DNA from: Herbidospora daliensis
GTDB lineage: Bacteria > Actinomycetota > Actinomycetes > Streptosporangiales > Streptosporangiaceae
Direction of reading: 5' to 3'
DNA: 64,000 nucleotides
Assembly (NCBI RefSeq): GCF_001570585.1
Contig: NZ_BBXF01000005.1
Coordinates: 868,001 to 932,000 of the forward strand
Shown here piece after piece: positions 34,578 to 42,909 of this stretch. The translations under genes and the position numbers were made by a program. Positions within the stretch are counted from its first letter, which is position 1, and each line of letters starts with the position of its first letter. The notes under the pieces were generated by a model. That model was given only the letters and a program-made list of their open reading frames with translations. It was not told the DNA's origin and did not search any database.

Positions 34578-35162
34578 ATGCCGAAGATCGTGAACCATGA
34601 CGAACGCAGGGAAGAGGTCGTCGCCGCGGCCCGGCGCATCATCCTGCGCGAGGGCATCGAGGCCGCCACCACGCGGGCGATCGCGAAGGAGGCCGGCTAC
34701 TCCAACGGGGTGCTGACCCACTACTTCGCCGACAAGGACGAGATCCTCCTGTCGGCCCTGCGCACGAGCCATCGGCGCATCACCGAACGCCTGGCCGCGA
34801 AGCTGACCGGCCTGACGGGCCTGGCGGCGCTGCGCGAGCTCCTCGTCGACAACCTGCCGATGGACGAGGAGCGCGAGCGCGAGACCGGCCTGGAGATCGG
34901 CTTCTGGGCCCGCAGCCTGACCTCGCCGGCCCTGCTGAGCACGCAGCGCGAGGAGGCCGCCGACCTCTGCCGGCTGGTGCGCACCCTGTTGCAGAGCGCG
35001 GCCGACGCCGGGGAGATCGCCGATCAGGGCCTCGACGACACGGCGGAACGGCTGCTGGCGCTGGTCGACGGGCTGAGCCTGCACCGGCTGCTCTACCCCG
35101 ACCGGACGTCCAGGATCGAACAGATCATGCTGGCGGAGCTGGACCGGCTGCGGCTGCCGTGA
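34578..35162 (+). CDS. TetR-family transcriptional regulator (BetI-like)
   Basis: A 194-residue repressor. The N-terminal HTH reads RREEVVAAARRIILREGIEA, TTRAIAKEAGYSNGVLTHYFADKDEILL. The C-terminal ligand domain (about 65-194) resembles the BetI-type TetR_C fold. Its ATG follows a -10 by six bases, so translation is probably leaderless, and the overlapping inverted repeat makes autoregulation likely. The natural inducer may be a substrate or product of the divergently encoded kinase and aminotransferase. Confidence 0.92.
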   Translation: MPKIVNHDERREEVVAAARRIILREGIEAATTRAIAKEAGYSNGVLTHYFADKDEILLSALRTSHRRITERLAAKLTGLTGLAALRELLVDNLPMDEERERETGLEIGFWARSLTSPALLSTQREEAADLCRLVRTLLQSAADAGEIADQGLDDTAERLLALVDGLSLHRLLYPDRTSRIEQIMLAELDRLRLP

Positions 35163-35218
35163 GCGGCCGGATTGCCCGCGCCTGAGGCTGCGGCGCGGAA
35201 ACCTCGGGCGGAAGCAGG

Positions 35219-35255
35219 GAACCCGGCGCGGGGCGAGGGGCCCGGCGCCGGGTTC
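35219..35255. terminator. bidirectional hairpin between tetR and the FHA gene
   Basis: An 11-bp perfect stem GAACCCGGCGC / GCGCCGGGTTC (35219-35229, 35245-35255) with a 15-nt loop lies between converging genes. There are no T runs; it probably serves both transcripts. Confidence 0.65.
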
Positions 35256-35264
35256 GCCGTCTGC

Positions 35265-36665
35265 TCAGGCGCTGCGGTGGGGCTCGAAGCGCATCGTGCG
35301 GGAGACGCCCACCCGGACCGTCGTGCCGGGCATGATCGTGACCGACTCGTTCGGGGGGATGTCGTAGAAGTTGGGGTCGCCCGGGGGCTGGATCTGGGTG
35401 CCGTTGACCGAGCCGAGGTCGATCAGGTTCACGTCCCAGTTCTCCAGGGTGACCCGCAGGTGGCGGCGGGAGACCGAGCCGTCGGGGCTGGTCACCCGGG
35501 CCGGGCGGGCGTCGCCCGACTGCACCTCGGGGGCGCGCTCGGGGTCGCGGCCGAGGATGTAGTCGCTGTCGAGCGTCAGCGCCATGCCGTCGTCGAGGAG
35601 CAGGACGCCGAGCGCGGGGCGCGGGCCCTTGTAGGGGACGAGGTCACGGGTCGACAGGGGCACCCCGCAGACCGCGCAGTAGGGCGCGCGCGGGTCGTTG
35701 AAGTGGTCGTTCTTGCAGTCGACGCCGTGGACCATGGGGCCGAGGCGCTCCGGGGCGGCGTCCATCTGGGTGGAGTCGCTCGGGTCGTCGGCCGGGGGCT
35801 CGGGCTGCGGCTGGGGCTCGAAGTGGCCGCTGTCGTGGCGGCGGTCGTCGTGCTGGGTCGGCAGCGGCTCGGCGACCGGCGGCTGCGGGGCGCCCATCGG
35901 CGGGGGGCCCATCGGCAGGCCGGGGGGCGGGCCGAACGGGCCCGGGGCCGGGTGGGGCGGCGGCTGCATCGGGCCGCCCATCGGCGGCGGCTCGTAGGGG
36001 GCCGGCTCGTAGGGCGGCGGGGGCTCGTAGGGAGCCGGCTGGCCGTACGGCGGCACGCCCGGCGGGGGCGGCGGCTGGTGCGGGATCATCGGCTGCTGCG
36101 GGCCCGAGGGCTGCGAGGCGTAGGGATGACCCGGCTGGGGCGGCGGGGAGGGCTGCGGGATCGGGTGGGGCCGGTGCATCGTGTGGCCCGTCGCCGTGTA
36201 GTCGATCTCGGCGCCGCCGCCCGCGACCACCCCGCCGTCGAGGCGCGAATAGGGGCTGGACGGGCCCGAACCGGGCAGCCGCAGCTCGACCCGGCCCACG
36301 GGGCCGGCCACCAGGCGGTCGGCCCACGTGAGGGCGTCCTGTCCCGAGACCACGAAGTCGCCGTCGGGGGCGCCGAACAGGTGGGCCGAGGCCGCGCCCG
36401 ACACCAGCACCGCCACGCCGCCGCCCGTGGGCCCGGCGACCGCGATCGTCGGCGGCTCGTCGTTCATGGAGCGCGCCAGAACCTGGGCGACCTTACGGAC
36501 CAGGGCCCGTCCGTCGCCCCCGTTTTCCGCGGTCTCCCGCACCGCGTCGAGCAACTCCTCAACCTGCGCCGAGCCCGGCCCGCATACCAGCGCCAGCCCG
36601 TTCAGGTGAGCGACCACACCGTCACCCGGAAGCGGACGGACCACCCCCGCGCCCTGCTCCGTCAC
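35265..36665 (-). CDS. FHA-domain protein with proline-rich linker and CxxC pair
   Basis: A 466-residue cytoplasmic protein. Residues 1-150 form a domain with LALVCGPGSAQVEELLD and TIAVAGPTGGGVAVLV, resembling the N-terminal parts of actinobacterial FHA regulators. Residues 160-310 are a Pro/Gly/Tyr-rich linker with repeated YEPPP and GPPP units. Then CKNDHFNDPRAPYCAVCG (a likely zinc site with YCAVCG as the CxxC) and a C-terminal FHA domain (about 355-466: ILGRDPERAP, SRRHLRVTL, DLGSVNGTQI), which binds phosphothreonine. GGAGGAGA five bases before the GTG supports the start. It may be read by Ser/Thr kinases such as the one at 8458, but that link is speculation. Confidence 0.87.
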   Translation of the reverse strand: MTEQGAGVVRPLPGDGVVAHLNGLALVCGPGSAQVEELLDAVRETAENGGDGRALVRKVAQVLARSMNDEPPTIAVAGPTGGGVAVLVSGAASAHLFGAPDGDFVVSGQDALTWADRLVAGPVGRVELRLPGSGPSSPYSRLDGGVVAGGGAEIDYTATGHTMHRPHPIPQPSPPPQPGHPYASQPSGPQQPMIPHQPPPPPGVPPYGQPAPYEPPPPYEPAPYEPPPMGGPMQPPPHPAPGPFGPPPGLPMGPPPMGAPQPPVAEPLPTQHDDRRHDSGHFEPQPQPEPPADDPSDSTQMDAAPERLGPMVHGVDCKNDHFNDPRAPYCAVCGVPLSTRDLVPYKGPRPALGVLLLDDGMALTLDSDYILGRDPERAPEVQSGDARPARVTSPDGSVSRRHLRVTLENWDVNLIDLGSVNGTQIQPPGDPNFYDIPPNESVTIMPGTTVRVGVSRTMRFEPHRSA

Positions 36666-36764
36666 AGAACTCTCCTCCGGCCAAACCCAACTTCTGATCG
36701 TTTGACCAGAACATTAGTGGTGCGCGAGCCAGATGACGAGTGGGGGTGATCGCTCCCGATCTGG

Positions 36765-37883
36765 TCAGACGCCCGTGAAGACCCGGTTGACGTCGGCGGT
36801 GGCGAGCACGCCGTAGATTTCGCCGCCCCGTTCGACGAGCAGATATTCGCCCGCGGGGTTGTCGCGCATCGCGTCGATCAGCGACTCGCCCTCGAGGTCG
36901 GCGCCCAGCACGAGAGCTGGTTCGAGGGAGCGGGCCAGCGACCCGGCGGAGATCCACGGGCGGCGCGCCTCGGGGGTCGCGTTGACGGCCGCCTCGTTGA
37001 CGATCCCGGTCGGGCGGCCCTCGTGGTCGACGATCACCAGCGCCCCTGCGCCGCCCTCGCGGGCCCTCCTGAGGGCCTCGGCGAGCGGCACGTCGGCGGC
37101 GACCGGCAGCGCCCTCCTGGCGAGCGCGCGGGCCCGCACCTGGGGCAGCCGGGAGCGCACCTTGGCGACGCGCAGCGACTGCGTGGCGCCCATCCAGATG
37201 AACGAGGCCAGGATCATCGACCAGATGATCGCGGTGAAGTCGGGCTCCTGCCCGGCCATCAGCGGCAGCACGAGCTGGTAGAGCACCACGATGACGGCGA
37301 CGCCCCGGCCGACCCACGCGGCGGCGACGGTGCCCGAGTTGGGGTTGCGGGTGAGCCGCCACACCCCGGCCCGCAACATCCGGCCGCCGTCGAGCGGCAG
37401 GCCCGGCAGCAGGTTGAACACGCCCACGATCACGTTGGAGAACCACAGGATGTAGAGCAGGACCTGCGGGATGGTGCCCTCGTCGAGGAACTGCTCGACG
37501 CCGAAGAAGACGGCCGCGAGGCCGAGCGAGGCGACCGGACCGGCGAAGGAGATGAGGAACTCCCTGCCCGGGGTGTCGGGCTCCCGCTCGATCTCCGAGA
37601 CCCCGCCCAGCAGGTAGAGCGTGATGCGCTTGACCGGGAGACCGTACGCCTTGGCGACCACGCAGTGGGCCAGCTCGTGGACGAGCACCGACACGTAGAG
37701 CAGCACCGCGAACAGCAGGGCGACTGAGTAGTGGACGAACGATGAGAATTCCGGTAGTTGCCCGGCGGCCACCGGTTCGTACGTGATCGTGATGAACGCG
37801 GCGACGATCAGCCACGTCGGTGACACGTAGACCGGGATCCCGAACGGGCGGCCCATCCGCAGCCCCGGGGACGGTGTGCTCAT
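36765..37883 (-). CDS. site-2 protease (M50) with C-terminal CBS domains
   Basis: A 372-residue intramembrane metalloprotease. The zinc motif HELAH lies at 69-73 and the third ligand region is FNLLPGLPLDGGRML. About six membrane helices are present, followed by two CBS motifs (about 255-372; VIVDHEGRPTGIVNEAAV, ESLIDAMRDNPAGEYLLVE). It probably cleaves membrane-bound regulators, with CBS domains sensing nucleotides. ATG at 37883 gives MSTPSPGLRMGRPFG; an in-frame ATG at 37910 is possible. I recall this gene, the RecB-like gene and trmI as common proteasome-locus neighbours. Confidence 0.92.
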   Translation of the reverse strand: MSTPSPGLRMGRPFGIPVYVSPTWLIVAAFITITYEPVAAGQLPEFSSFVHYSVALLFAVLLYVSVLVHELAHCVVAKAYGLPVKRITLYLLGGVSEIEREPDTPGREFLISFAGPVASLGLAAVFFGVEQFLDEGTIPQVLLYILWFSNVIVGVFNLLPGLPLDGGRMLRAGVWRLTRNPNSGTVAAAWVGRGVAVIVVLYQLVLPLMAGQEPDFTAIIWSMILASFIWMGATQSLRVAKVRSRLPQVRARALARRALPVAADVPLAEALRRAREGGAGALVIVDHEGRPTGIVNEAAVNATPEARRPWISAGSLARSLEPALVLGADLEGESLIDAMRDNPAGEYLLVERGGEIYGVLATADVNRVFTGV

Positions 37884-37961
37884 AACGGTCTGGTTCCCCT
37901 TCCTTGGCATGGATCCTACGCGCCGTCACCGGCCCCGGCGGGCCTCGGAAGTGTCGGGGGC

Positions 37962-38843
37962 ATGGCCTATCGTCTGGGCATGACCCTGACCGAGGAGCGC
38001 GCCGTCATCGGCGCGCTGTCCCCCTCCCGTGCCGGTGACTTCATGACCTGCCCGCTGCTCTACCGGTTCAGGGTGATCGACCAGCTCCCCGAGAAACCCT
38101 CGCCGGCGGCCGTGCGGGGCACGCTCGTCCACGCCGTGCTCGAACGCCTCTACGACCTGCCGCCCGGGGCCCGCACCGCCGCGGCCGCCCGCGACCTGCT
38201 CGACCCGCAGTGGCGGCGGCTGCTGGCCGAGGAGCCCGCCTACGAGGGGCTGTTCGCCACCGACGCCGAGCGCGACGAGTGGCTGGAGCAGGCGCGCGGC
38301 ATGGTCGACCGCTACTTCACGCTCGAAGACCCGACGGTGCTCGAACCGGCCGAGCGCGAGCTCTACGTCGAGGCGGTGCTCGACAGCGGCCTGCTGCTGC
38401 GGGGCTACGTCGACCGGCTCGACGTCGCGCCGACCGGTGAGATCCGGGTGGTCGACTACAAGACCGGCGCCGCCCCCGGGCCCCACTTCGAGGCCAAGGC
38501 GCTGTTCCAGATGAAGTTCTACGCCCTGGTGTTGTGGCGGCAGCGCGGCGAGATCCCGCGGCTGCTCCAGCTGATGTACCTGAGCGGCCAGGGCGAGGTG
38601 CTGCGCTACCAGCCCGACGAGGCCGACCTGCGGGCGACCGAGCGCAAGGTCGAGGCGTTGTGGCAGGCGATCGAGCGGTCGCTGACGACCCGCGAGTGGC
38701 ACCACCGGCCGTCGCGGTTGTGCGGCTGGTGCGACCACCAGGCGCTCTGCCCCGAGTTCGGCGGCACTCCCCCGCCCGTGCCCGACGAGCGGCCCCGGCC
38801 GTCGCGGCGGCTGGCGGCCCGCGCGGCGACCGACGAGCTCTGA
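37962..38843 (+). CDS. RecB-family (PD-(D/E)XK) exonuclease with Fe-S cysteines
   Basis: A 293-residue protein. The nuclease core has GTLVHAVLERLYDLP (the conserved histidine), a central GYVDRLDVAPTGEIRVVDYKTG with catalytic Asp and Lys, and QMKFYALVLWR. One early cysteine (FMTCPLLYRF) plus LCGWCDHQALCPEFG near the end give four cysteines in the AddB-type [4Fe-4S] arrangement. It should act in DNA processing. Start uncertain between ATG 37962 and ATG 37980. Divergent from the site-2 protease gene. Confidence 0.9.
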   Translation: MAYRLGMTLTEERAVIGALSPSRAGDFMTCPLLYRFRVIDQLPEKPSPAAVRGTLVHAVLERLYDLPPGARTAAAARDLLDPQWRRLLAEEPAYEGLFATDAERDEWLEQARGMVDRYFTLEDPTVLEPAERELYVEAVLDSGLLLRGYVDRLDVAPTGEIRVVDYKTGAAPGPHFEAKALFQMKFYALVLWRQRGEIPRLLQLMYLSGQGEVLRYQPDEADLRATERKVEALWQAIERSLTTREWHHRPSRLCGWCDHQALCPEFGGTPPPVPDERPRPSRRLAARAATDEL

Positions 38844-38890
38844 GCGCCGGGCTCGTTCTTGCGGATGAGGTCTGCGGCCCGGCGGACGCC

Positions 38891-38896
38891 TAAATT
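38891..38896 (+). promoter_or_regulatory. -10 element of a likely leaderless histidine kinase transcript
   Basis: TAAATT lies six bases before the GTG at 38903 in a locally AT-rich patch. No convincing -35 is seen. No ribosome binding site precedes the GTG. Confidence 0.45.
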
Positions 38897-38902
38897 GATT
38901 GC

Positions 38903-40084
38903 GTGCGCACCTCCCCCCGTCGGCAGCTGATCAGCGACTCAGTCCTCGCGGTCGTGGTGACCGCGTCCTCGCTGCTCTTCGCGTTGTCCGTCGGGCCCGG
39001 CACGAACTCCGGCTGGGAGGGGGTGCCGGTGTTCGGGCGGCCCGCCGACGGCCTCGGGCTGCTGCTGATCGCCGCGTGCACGCTCCCGCTGGCGTTCCGG
39101 CGGCGGTGGCCGTTCCTGATCCTGCTGGCGACCAGCGTGCCCGCGCTGCTGCTGACCGGGCTCGGCTACAACCCCGGGCTGGCCGACTTCGCGGCGATCA
39201 TCCTGCTCTACACCGTGGCGACGCAGCGCGGGCTGGCGCTGAGCGTGCTGGCGGCGCTGCTGGTGATGGCCGGCTACCTGGCCGGGGCGCTGCCCGCCAG
39301 CGAGGAGCTCGGCTGGGCCGACCACGCGATCGTCGTGGTCGTCACGGCGCTGGTGTGGGTGGTCGGGCGCACGATCCGGCTGCGGCGGGCCTACCTCGGC
39401 GAGCTCGTCGACCGGGCCGACCGGCTCGAACGGGCCCGCGAGGCCGACACCCGGGCGGCCCGCGCCGAGGAGCGCTCGCGGATCGCCAGGGAGCTCCACG
39501 ACGTCGTCGCCCACCACGTCTCGGTGATGACGGTCCAGGCGGCGGCCGCCCGCACGATGCTGGAGAAGGACCCGGCCGTGGCGCGCGAGGCGCTCATGTC
39601 CATCGAGGAGATGGGCCGCACCGCGATGGCCGAGATGCGCAGCATCGTCGGCGTGCTGCGCACCGACGGCCCGGCCGAGCGCGGCCCGCAACCGGGCATG
39701 GACGACCTGCCCGGCCTGGTCGACCAGATGCGCGAGGCGGGGCTGACCACGCAGCTCTGGCTCGAAGGCGAGACGCGGCAGCTGCCGCCGGGCGTCGACC
39801 TGGCCGCCTACCGGCTGGTGCAGGAGGCGCTCACCAACAGCCTGCGGCACGCCGGGCCGGCCGCCCGCGCGTGGGTGACCGTCCGCCACGAGGCGGGCGA
39901 GCTGACGGTGCACGTCGAGGACGACGGGCACGGGCTGGTGCTGAAACGCGAGAACGGCGGCAAGGGGCACGGTCTGGTGGGCATCAAGGAGCGAGTTGCC
40001 CTCTATGGTGGAGTTCTGCGGATCGGCCCGCGACCGGGGGGCGGATTCGAGGTCCGGGCCCGCTTTCCCCTCAAGGACAGATAA
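38903..40084 (+). CDS. sensor histidine kinase, NarL/DesK type
   Basis: A 393-residue membrane kinase. Five to six hydrophobic segments in residues 10-155 form an integral-membrane sensor without a large external loop. The HisKA_3 dimerisation helix has the phospho-acceptor in SRIARELHDVVAHHVSVM. The HATPase region has VQEALTNSLRHAG (N box), VEDDGHGL and GHGLVGIKERVALYGG (G box). It pairs with the response regulator that begins at the next base after its stop. The signal is unknown. Confidence 0.93.
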   Translation: MRTSPRRQLISDSVLAVVVTASSLLFALSVGPGTNSGWEGVPVFGRPADGLGLLLIAACTLPLAFRRRWPFLILLATSVPALLLTGLGYNPGLADFAAIILLYTVATQRGLALSVLAALLVMAGYLAGALPASEELGWADHAIVVVVTALVWVVGRTIRLRRAYLGELVDRADRLERAREADTRAARAEERSRIARELHDVVAHHVSVMTVQAAAARTMLEKDPAVAREALMSIEEMGRTAMAEMRSIVGVLRTDGPAERGPQPGMDDLPGLVDQMREAGLTTQLWLEGETRQLPPGVDLAAYRLVQEALTNSLRHAGPAARAWVTVRHEAGELTVHVEDDGHGLVLKRENGGKGHGLVGIKERVALYGGVLRIGPRPGGGFEVRARFPLKDR

Positions 40085-40768
40085 ATGCCGATCAGGGTGC
40101 TGTTGGTCGACGACCAGCCGCTGCTGCGCACGGGGTTCAGGTTCATTCTGGAGGCCGAGACCGACGTGACCGTGGTCGGCGAGGCGGGCGACGGCTCGAC
40201 CGCGATGGACCAGTCACGGGCCCTGCTGCCCGACGTCGTCCTGATGGACATCCGCATGCCGGGCATGGACGGCATCGAGGCGACCCGCCGCATCGTCCGC
40301 GACGCCCCGCCGTCGGCCCACGTGCCCCGGGTGCTGGTGCTGACCACCTTCGACCTCGACGAGTACATCGTGGAGGCGCTGCGGGCCGGGGCCAGCGGGT
40401 TCCTGCTGAAGGACGTGCCGCCGGCCGAGCTGGTGCAGGCGATCCGGGTGGTCGCGGGCGGCGACGCGATCGTGGCGCCCAGCGTGACGCGGCGGCTGCT
40501 CGACAAGTTCGCCAGCCGCCTGCCCTCGGCCCAGCAGCAGGCGTCGCCGAGCCGGCTGGCCCGGCTGACCGAGCGCGAGCTGGAGGTCCTGAAGCTCATC
40601 GCCAAGGGGCTGTCGAACGCCGAGATCGCCCGTGAGCTGGTGGTCAGCGAGACGACCGTGAAGACCCACGTCGGCAACGTGCTGACGAAACTGGGGCTGC
40701 GCGACCGGGTGCAGGCGGTCGTGCTGGCGTACGAGACCGGGCTCATCACCCCCGGCGCGCATCCGTAG
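40085..40768 (+). CDS. NarL/LuxR-family response regulator
   Basis: A 227-residue regulator. The receiver domain has VDDQPLLRTGF, the phospho-acceptor aspartate in PDVVLMDIRMPGMDG and the switch lysine in GFLLKDVPPAEL. The LuxR-type HTH is LTERELEVLKLIAKGLSNAEIA, SETTVKTHVGNVLTKLGL. It directly abuts the kinase gene, so the two form a two-component system. Targets are not evident from neighbours. Confidence 0.94.
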   Translation: MPIRVLLVDDQPLLRTGFRFILEAETDVTVVGEAGDGSTAMDQSRALLPDVVLMDIRMPGMDGIEATRRIVRDAPPSAHVPRVLVLTTFDLDEYIVEALRAGASGFLLKDVPPAELVQAIRVVAGGDAIVAPSVTRRLLDKFASRLPSAQQQASPSRLARLTERELEVLKLIAKGLSNAEIARELVVSETTVKTHVGNVLTKLGLRDRVQAVVLAYETGLITPGAHP

Positions 40769-40789
40769 CGCACGACCGCCCGCGGCCCG

Positions 40790-42088
40790 TCAGGACTTGC
40801 GCAGCTCCTTGAGCAGCAGGTCCTTCACGTCGGTGGCGTGGTAGCTGTCGCCGTCCCACGGGCCGATCAGGACCGGGCCGTCGTCGGGCGAGTCGGGGAG
40901 GCGGCCGTGGCTGCCGCTGACCTGCTTGGGGTCGAGGGGGACGACCGACATCTCGTACCGGAAGCCCATCTTCTTGCGCAGCAGCGCCTTGGCGGCGATG
41001 GCCTTGCTGGTCATGAACAGCTCGGCGGGGTCGTAGCCGGGCTTGCGGTGGATCTCGACCAGCTTGGCGAAGTCGGGGGCGCGGTCGTCGTCGAGCCAGT
41101 AGTAGTAGGTGAACCAGGCGTCCGGCTCGGCCACGGCGACCAGTTCCCCGGCGCGTTCGTGGTCGAGGCCGTACTTCTCCTTGCCGGCCTGGTCGAGGAC
41201 CTCGTCGACGCCGTCGAGGCCCGCGATCAGGTCGCGGACGCGCGGGATGTCGGCGGAGTCGCGCACGTAGACGTGCGAGATCTGGTGGTCGGAGACCGCG
41301 AAGGCGCGGCTGGTCCACGGGTCGAGGTACTCCATGCCGACCTGGGTGTAGACCTCCAGGAGGCCCTCGCGGCGCAGCGCGCGGTTGATGTCGACGGCCT
41401 TGGAGGCGTTGGTGATGCCGTACTCCGACAGGATGACCGGGTTCTGGTCGAGCAGCGGCACCAGCGCCTGGTCGACGGCCTTGGCGGCGTCGATCGCCTG
41501 CTGGGAGTCGGGGCCGAAACGCTGCAGGTCGTAGTCGAGGTGCGGGATGTAGACCATCGTGAGGTCGGGCTTCTCCTCGTTGATGATCTTGCGGGTGGCG
41601 CCCACGATCCAGTTCGACGAGGTGATGCCGGCGTTCGGGCCCCAGTAGGTGAACAGGGGGAACTCGCCCAGGTCGTCGACGAGCCGGTCGTGCCACTCCG
41701 GGGGGCGCACGTACGCGTCGGGCGACTTGGCGCCGTCGGCGTGGTAGATCGGGCGGGGCGTCACCACGAAGTCGGAGTTGGTGCCCATGGCGTACCACCA
41801 GCAGACGTTGGCGGTCTTCAGGTCACGGGTGACGTCCCAGATCTGCTCGCCCTGGATGAGGGCGTTGTGCTGGCGCCACAGGAAGACCTCGCCGAGGTCG
41901 CGGAAGTACCATCCGTTGCCGACGATGCCGTGGTCGCGGGGCATGGCACCGGTCACGATGGAGGCCTGCACCGAGCAGGTCACCGCCGGCAGCACCGGCG
42001 TGAGGGCGGCGGCGTTGCCCAGTTTCGACACGTTGGGCATATGGGCCAGCAGGCGCGGGGTGAGCCCGACCACGTTGATAACGAGCAT
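40790..42088 (-). CDS. alkaline-phosphatase-superfamily phosphodiesterase (EboF-like)
   Basis: A 432-residue metal-dependent hydrolase. LPAVTCSVQASIVTGAMPRDHG carries the metal-binding Thr/Ser nucleophile region. VYIPHLDYDLQRFGPDS and AVSDHQISHVYV supply the expected Asp/His metal ligands. It resembles nucleotide pyrophosphatase/phosphodiesterase proteins found as EboF in ebo clusters. There is no signal peptide, so it acts in the cytoplasm. ATG at 42088, 11 bp after the isomerase stop; third gene of the UbiA operon. The substrate is unknown, perhaps a prenylated or phosphorylated metabolite from the two upstream enzymes. Confidence 0.85.
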   Translation of the reverse strand: MLVINVVGLTPRLLAHMPNVSKLGNAAALTPVLPAVTCSVQASIVTGAMPRDHGIVGNGWYFRDLGEVFLWRQHNALIQGEQIWDVTRDLKTANVCWWYAMGTNSDFVVTPRPIYHADGAKSPDAYVRPPEWHDRLVDDLGEFPLFTYWGPNAGITSSNWIVGATRKIINEEKPDLTMVYIPHLDYDLQRFGPDSQQAIDAAKAVDQALVPLLDQNPVILSEYGITNASKAVDINRALRREGLLEVYTQVGMEYLDPWTSRAFAVSDHQISHVYVRDSADIPRVRDLIAGLDGVDEVLDQAGKEKYGLDHERAGELVAVAEPDAWFTYYYWLDDDRAPDFAKLVEIHRKPGYDPAELFMTSKAIAAKALLRKKMGFRYEMSVVPLDPKQVSGSHGRLPDSPDDGPVLIGPWDGDSYHATDVKDLLLKELRKS

Positions 42089-42099
42089 GGTTGTTGTCC

Positions 42100-42909
42100 T
42101 CAGGAATGACGTCGCAGGAATTCGATGGACCTCTGGGCGACCGCGGGGGCGGCGTGGCTGTGCCGGGCCAGCTCGACCGCGATCATCCCGTCGAATCCGC
42201 GCAACTCCGCCATGACGGGCGCGAACTCGATCTCTCCGTCGCCGAACTCCAGATGTTCGTGGACACCTCGCCGCATGTCCTCGATCTGGACGTGCACCAG
42301 GTAGGGCGACGCCCGGCGGACGCACTCGGCGACCGGCCAGGGTTCCAGGCACCGGCAGTGCCCGATGTCGAGGGTCAGCCCGAACCGGTCGGGCTCCCCC
42401 AGCCGCTTGCGCAGCCGCTCGTAGGAGGCCAGGTCGTCGACGAGCATGCCGGGCTCGGGTTCGAACCCGAGCACCACGTCGTGCTCCTCGGCGTCGGCCA
42501 GCAGGGTCTCGCAGTGCGCGGTCAGCCGGTCCCACGCCAGGTCCTCGGGCACCTCCTCGGGGCGGATGCCGCTCCAGAAGTGCACGACGGGCGCGCCGAG
42601 GTCGGCCGCGACCTCGATGGCCCTCTTCGTGTACGCCACCCGCGCCGCCGCGTCGTCGTGCAGCAGCGTCGGGTAGTGCTTGCGGAACCGGTCGAGGGTG
42701 TAGCGGCCGCCGGTCTCCACCACCACGCTCAGGCCGAGGCGGCCCAGCTGGGTGGCGACCCGGCTGACCTCGTCGAACGTCGGATCGGGGCCGAGGTGGC
42801 CGTGGTCGAGGGTGAGCGCCACGCCCGTGTACCCGAGGTCGGCGAGCACGGCGAGCGCGTCGTCGAGGGAGTGGTCGCGGAACCCGTTGGAGCAGTAGCC
42901 GAAGTTCAT
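42100..42909 (-). CDS. sugar phosphate isomerase/epimerase-like TIM-barrel protein (EboE-like position)
   Basis: A 269-residue xylose-isomerase-like TIM barrel. MNFGYCSNGFRDHSLDDALA, VVHFWSGIRPEEVP, LGFEPEPGMLV, TLDIGHC and YLVHVQIEDM contain the Glu/Asp/His set expected to bind a divalent metal. ATG at 42909 overlaps the UbiA stop (ATGA); the frame upstream is a shadow of the prenyltransferase gene. It is the middle gene of a three-gene operon with UbiA and a phosphodiesterase. Proteins of this type are listed in ebo clusters as metabolite-processing or traffic proteins. Confidence 0.85.
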   Translation of the reverse strand: MNFGYCSNGFRDHSLDDALAVLADLGYTGVALTLDHGHLGPDPTFDEVSRVATQLGRLGLSVVVETGGRYTLDRFRKHYPTLLHDDAAARVAYTKRAIEVAADLGAPVVHFWSGIRPEEVPEDLAWDRLTAHCETLLADAEEHDVVLGFEPEPGMLVDDLASYERLRKRLGEPDRFGLTLDIGHCRCLEPWPVAECVRRASPYLVHVQIEDMRRGVHEHLEFGDGEIEFAPVMAELRGFDGMIAVELARHSHAAPAVAQRSIEFLRRHS

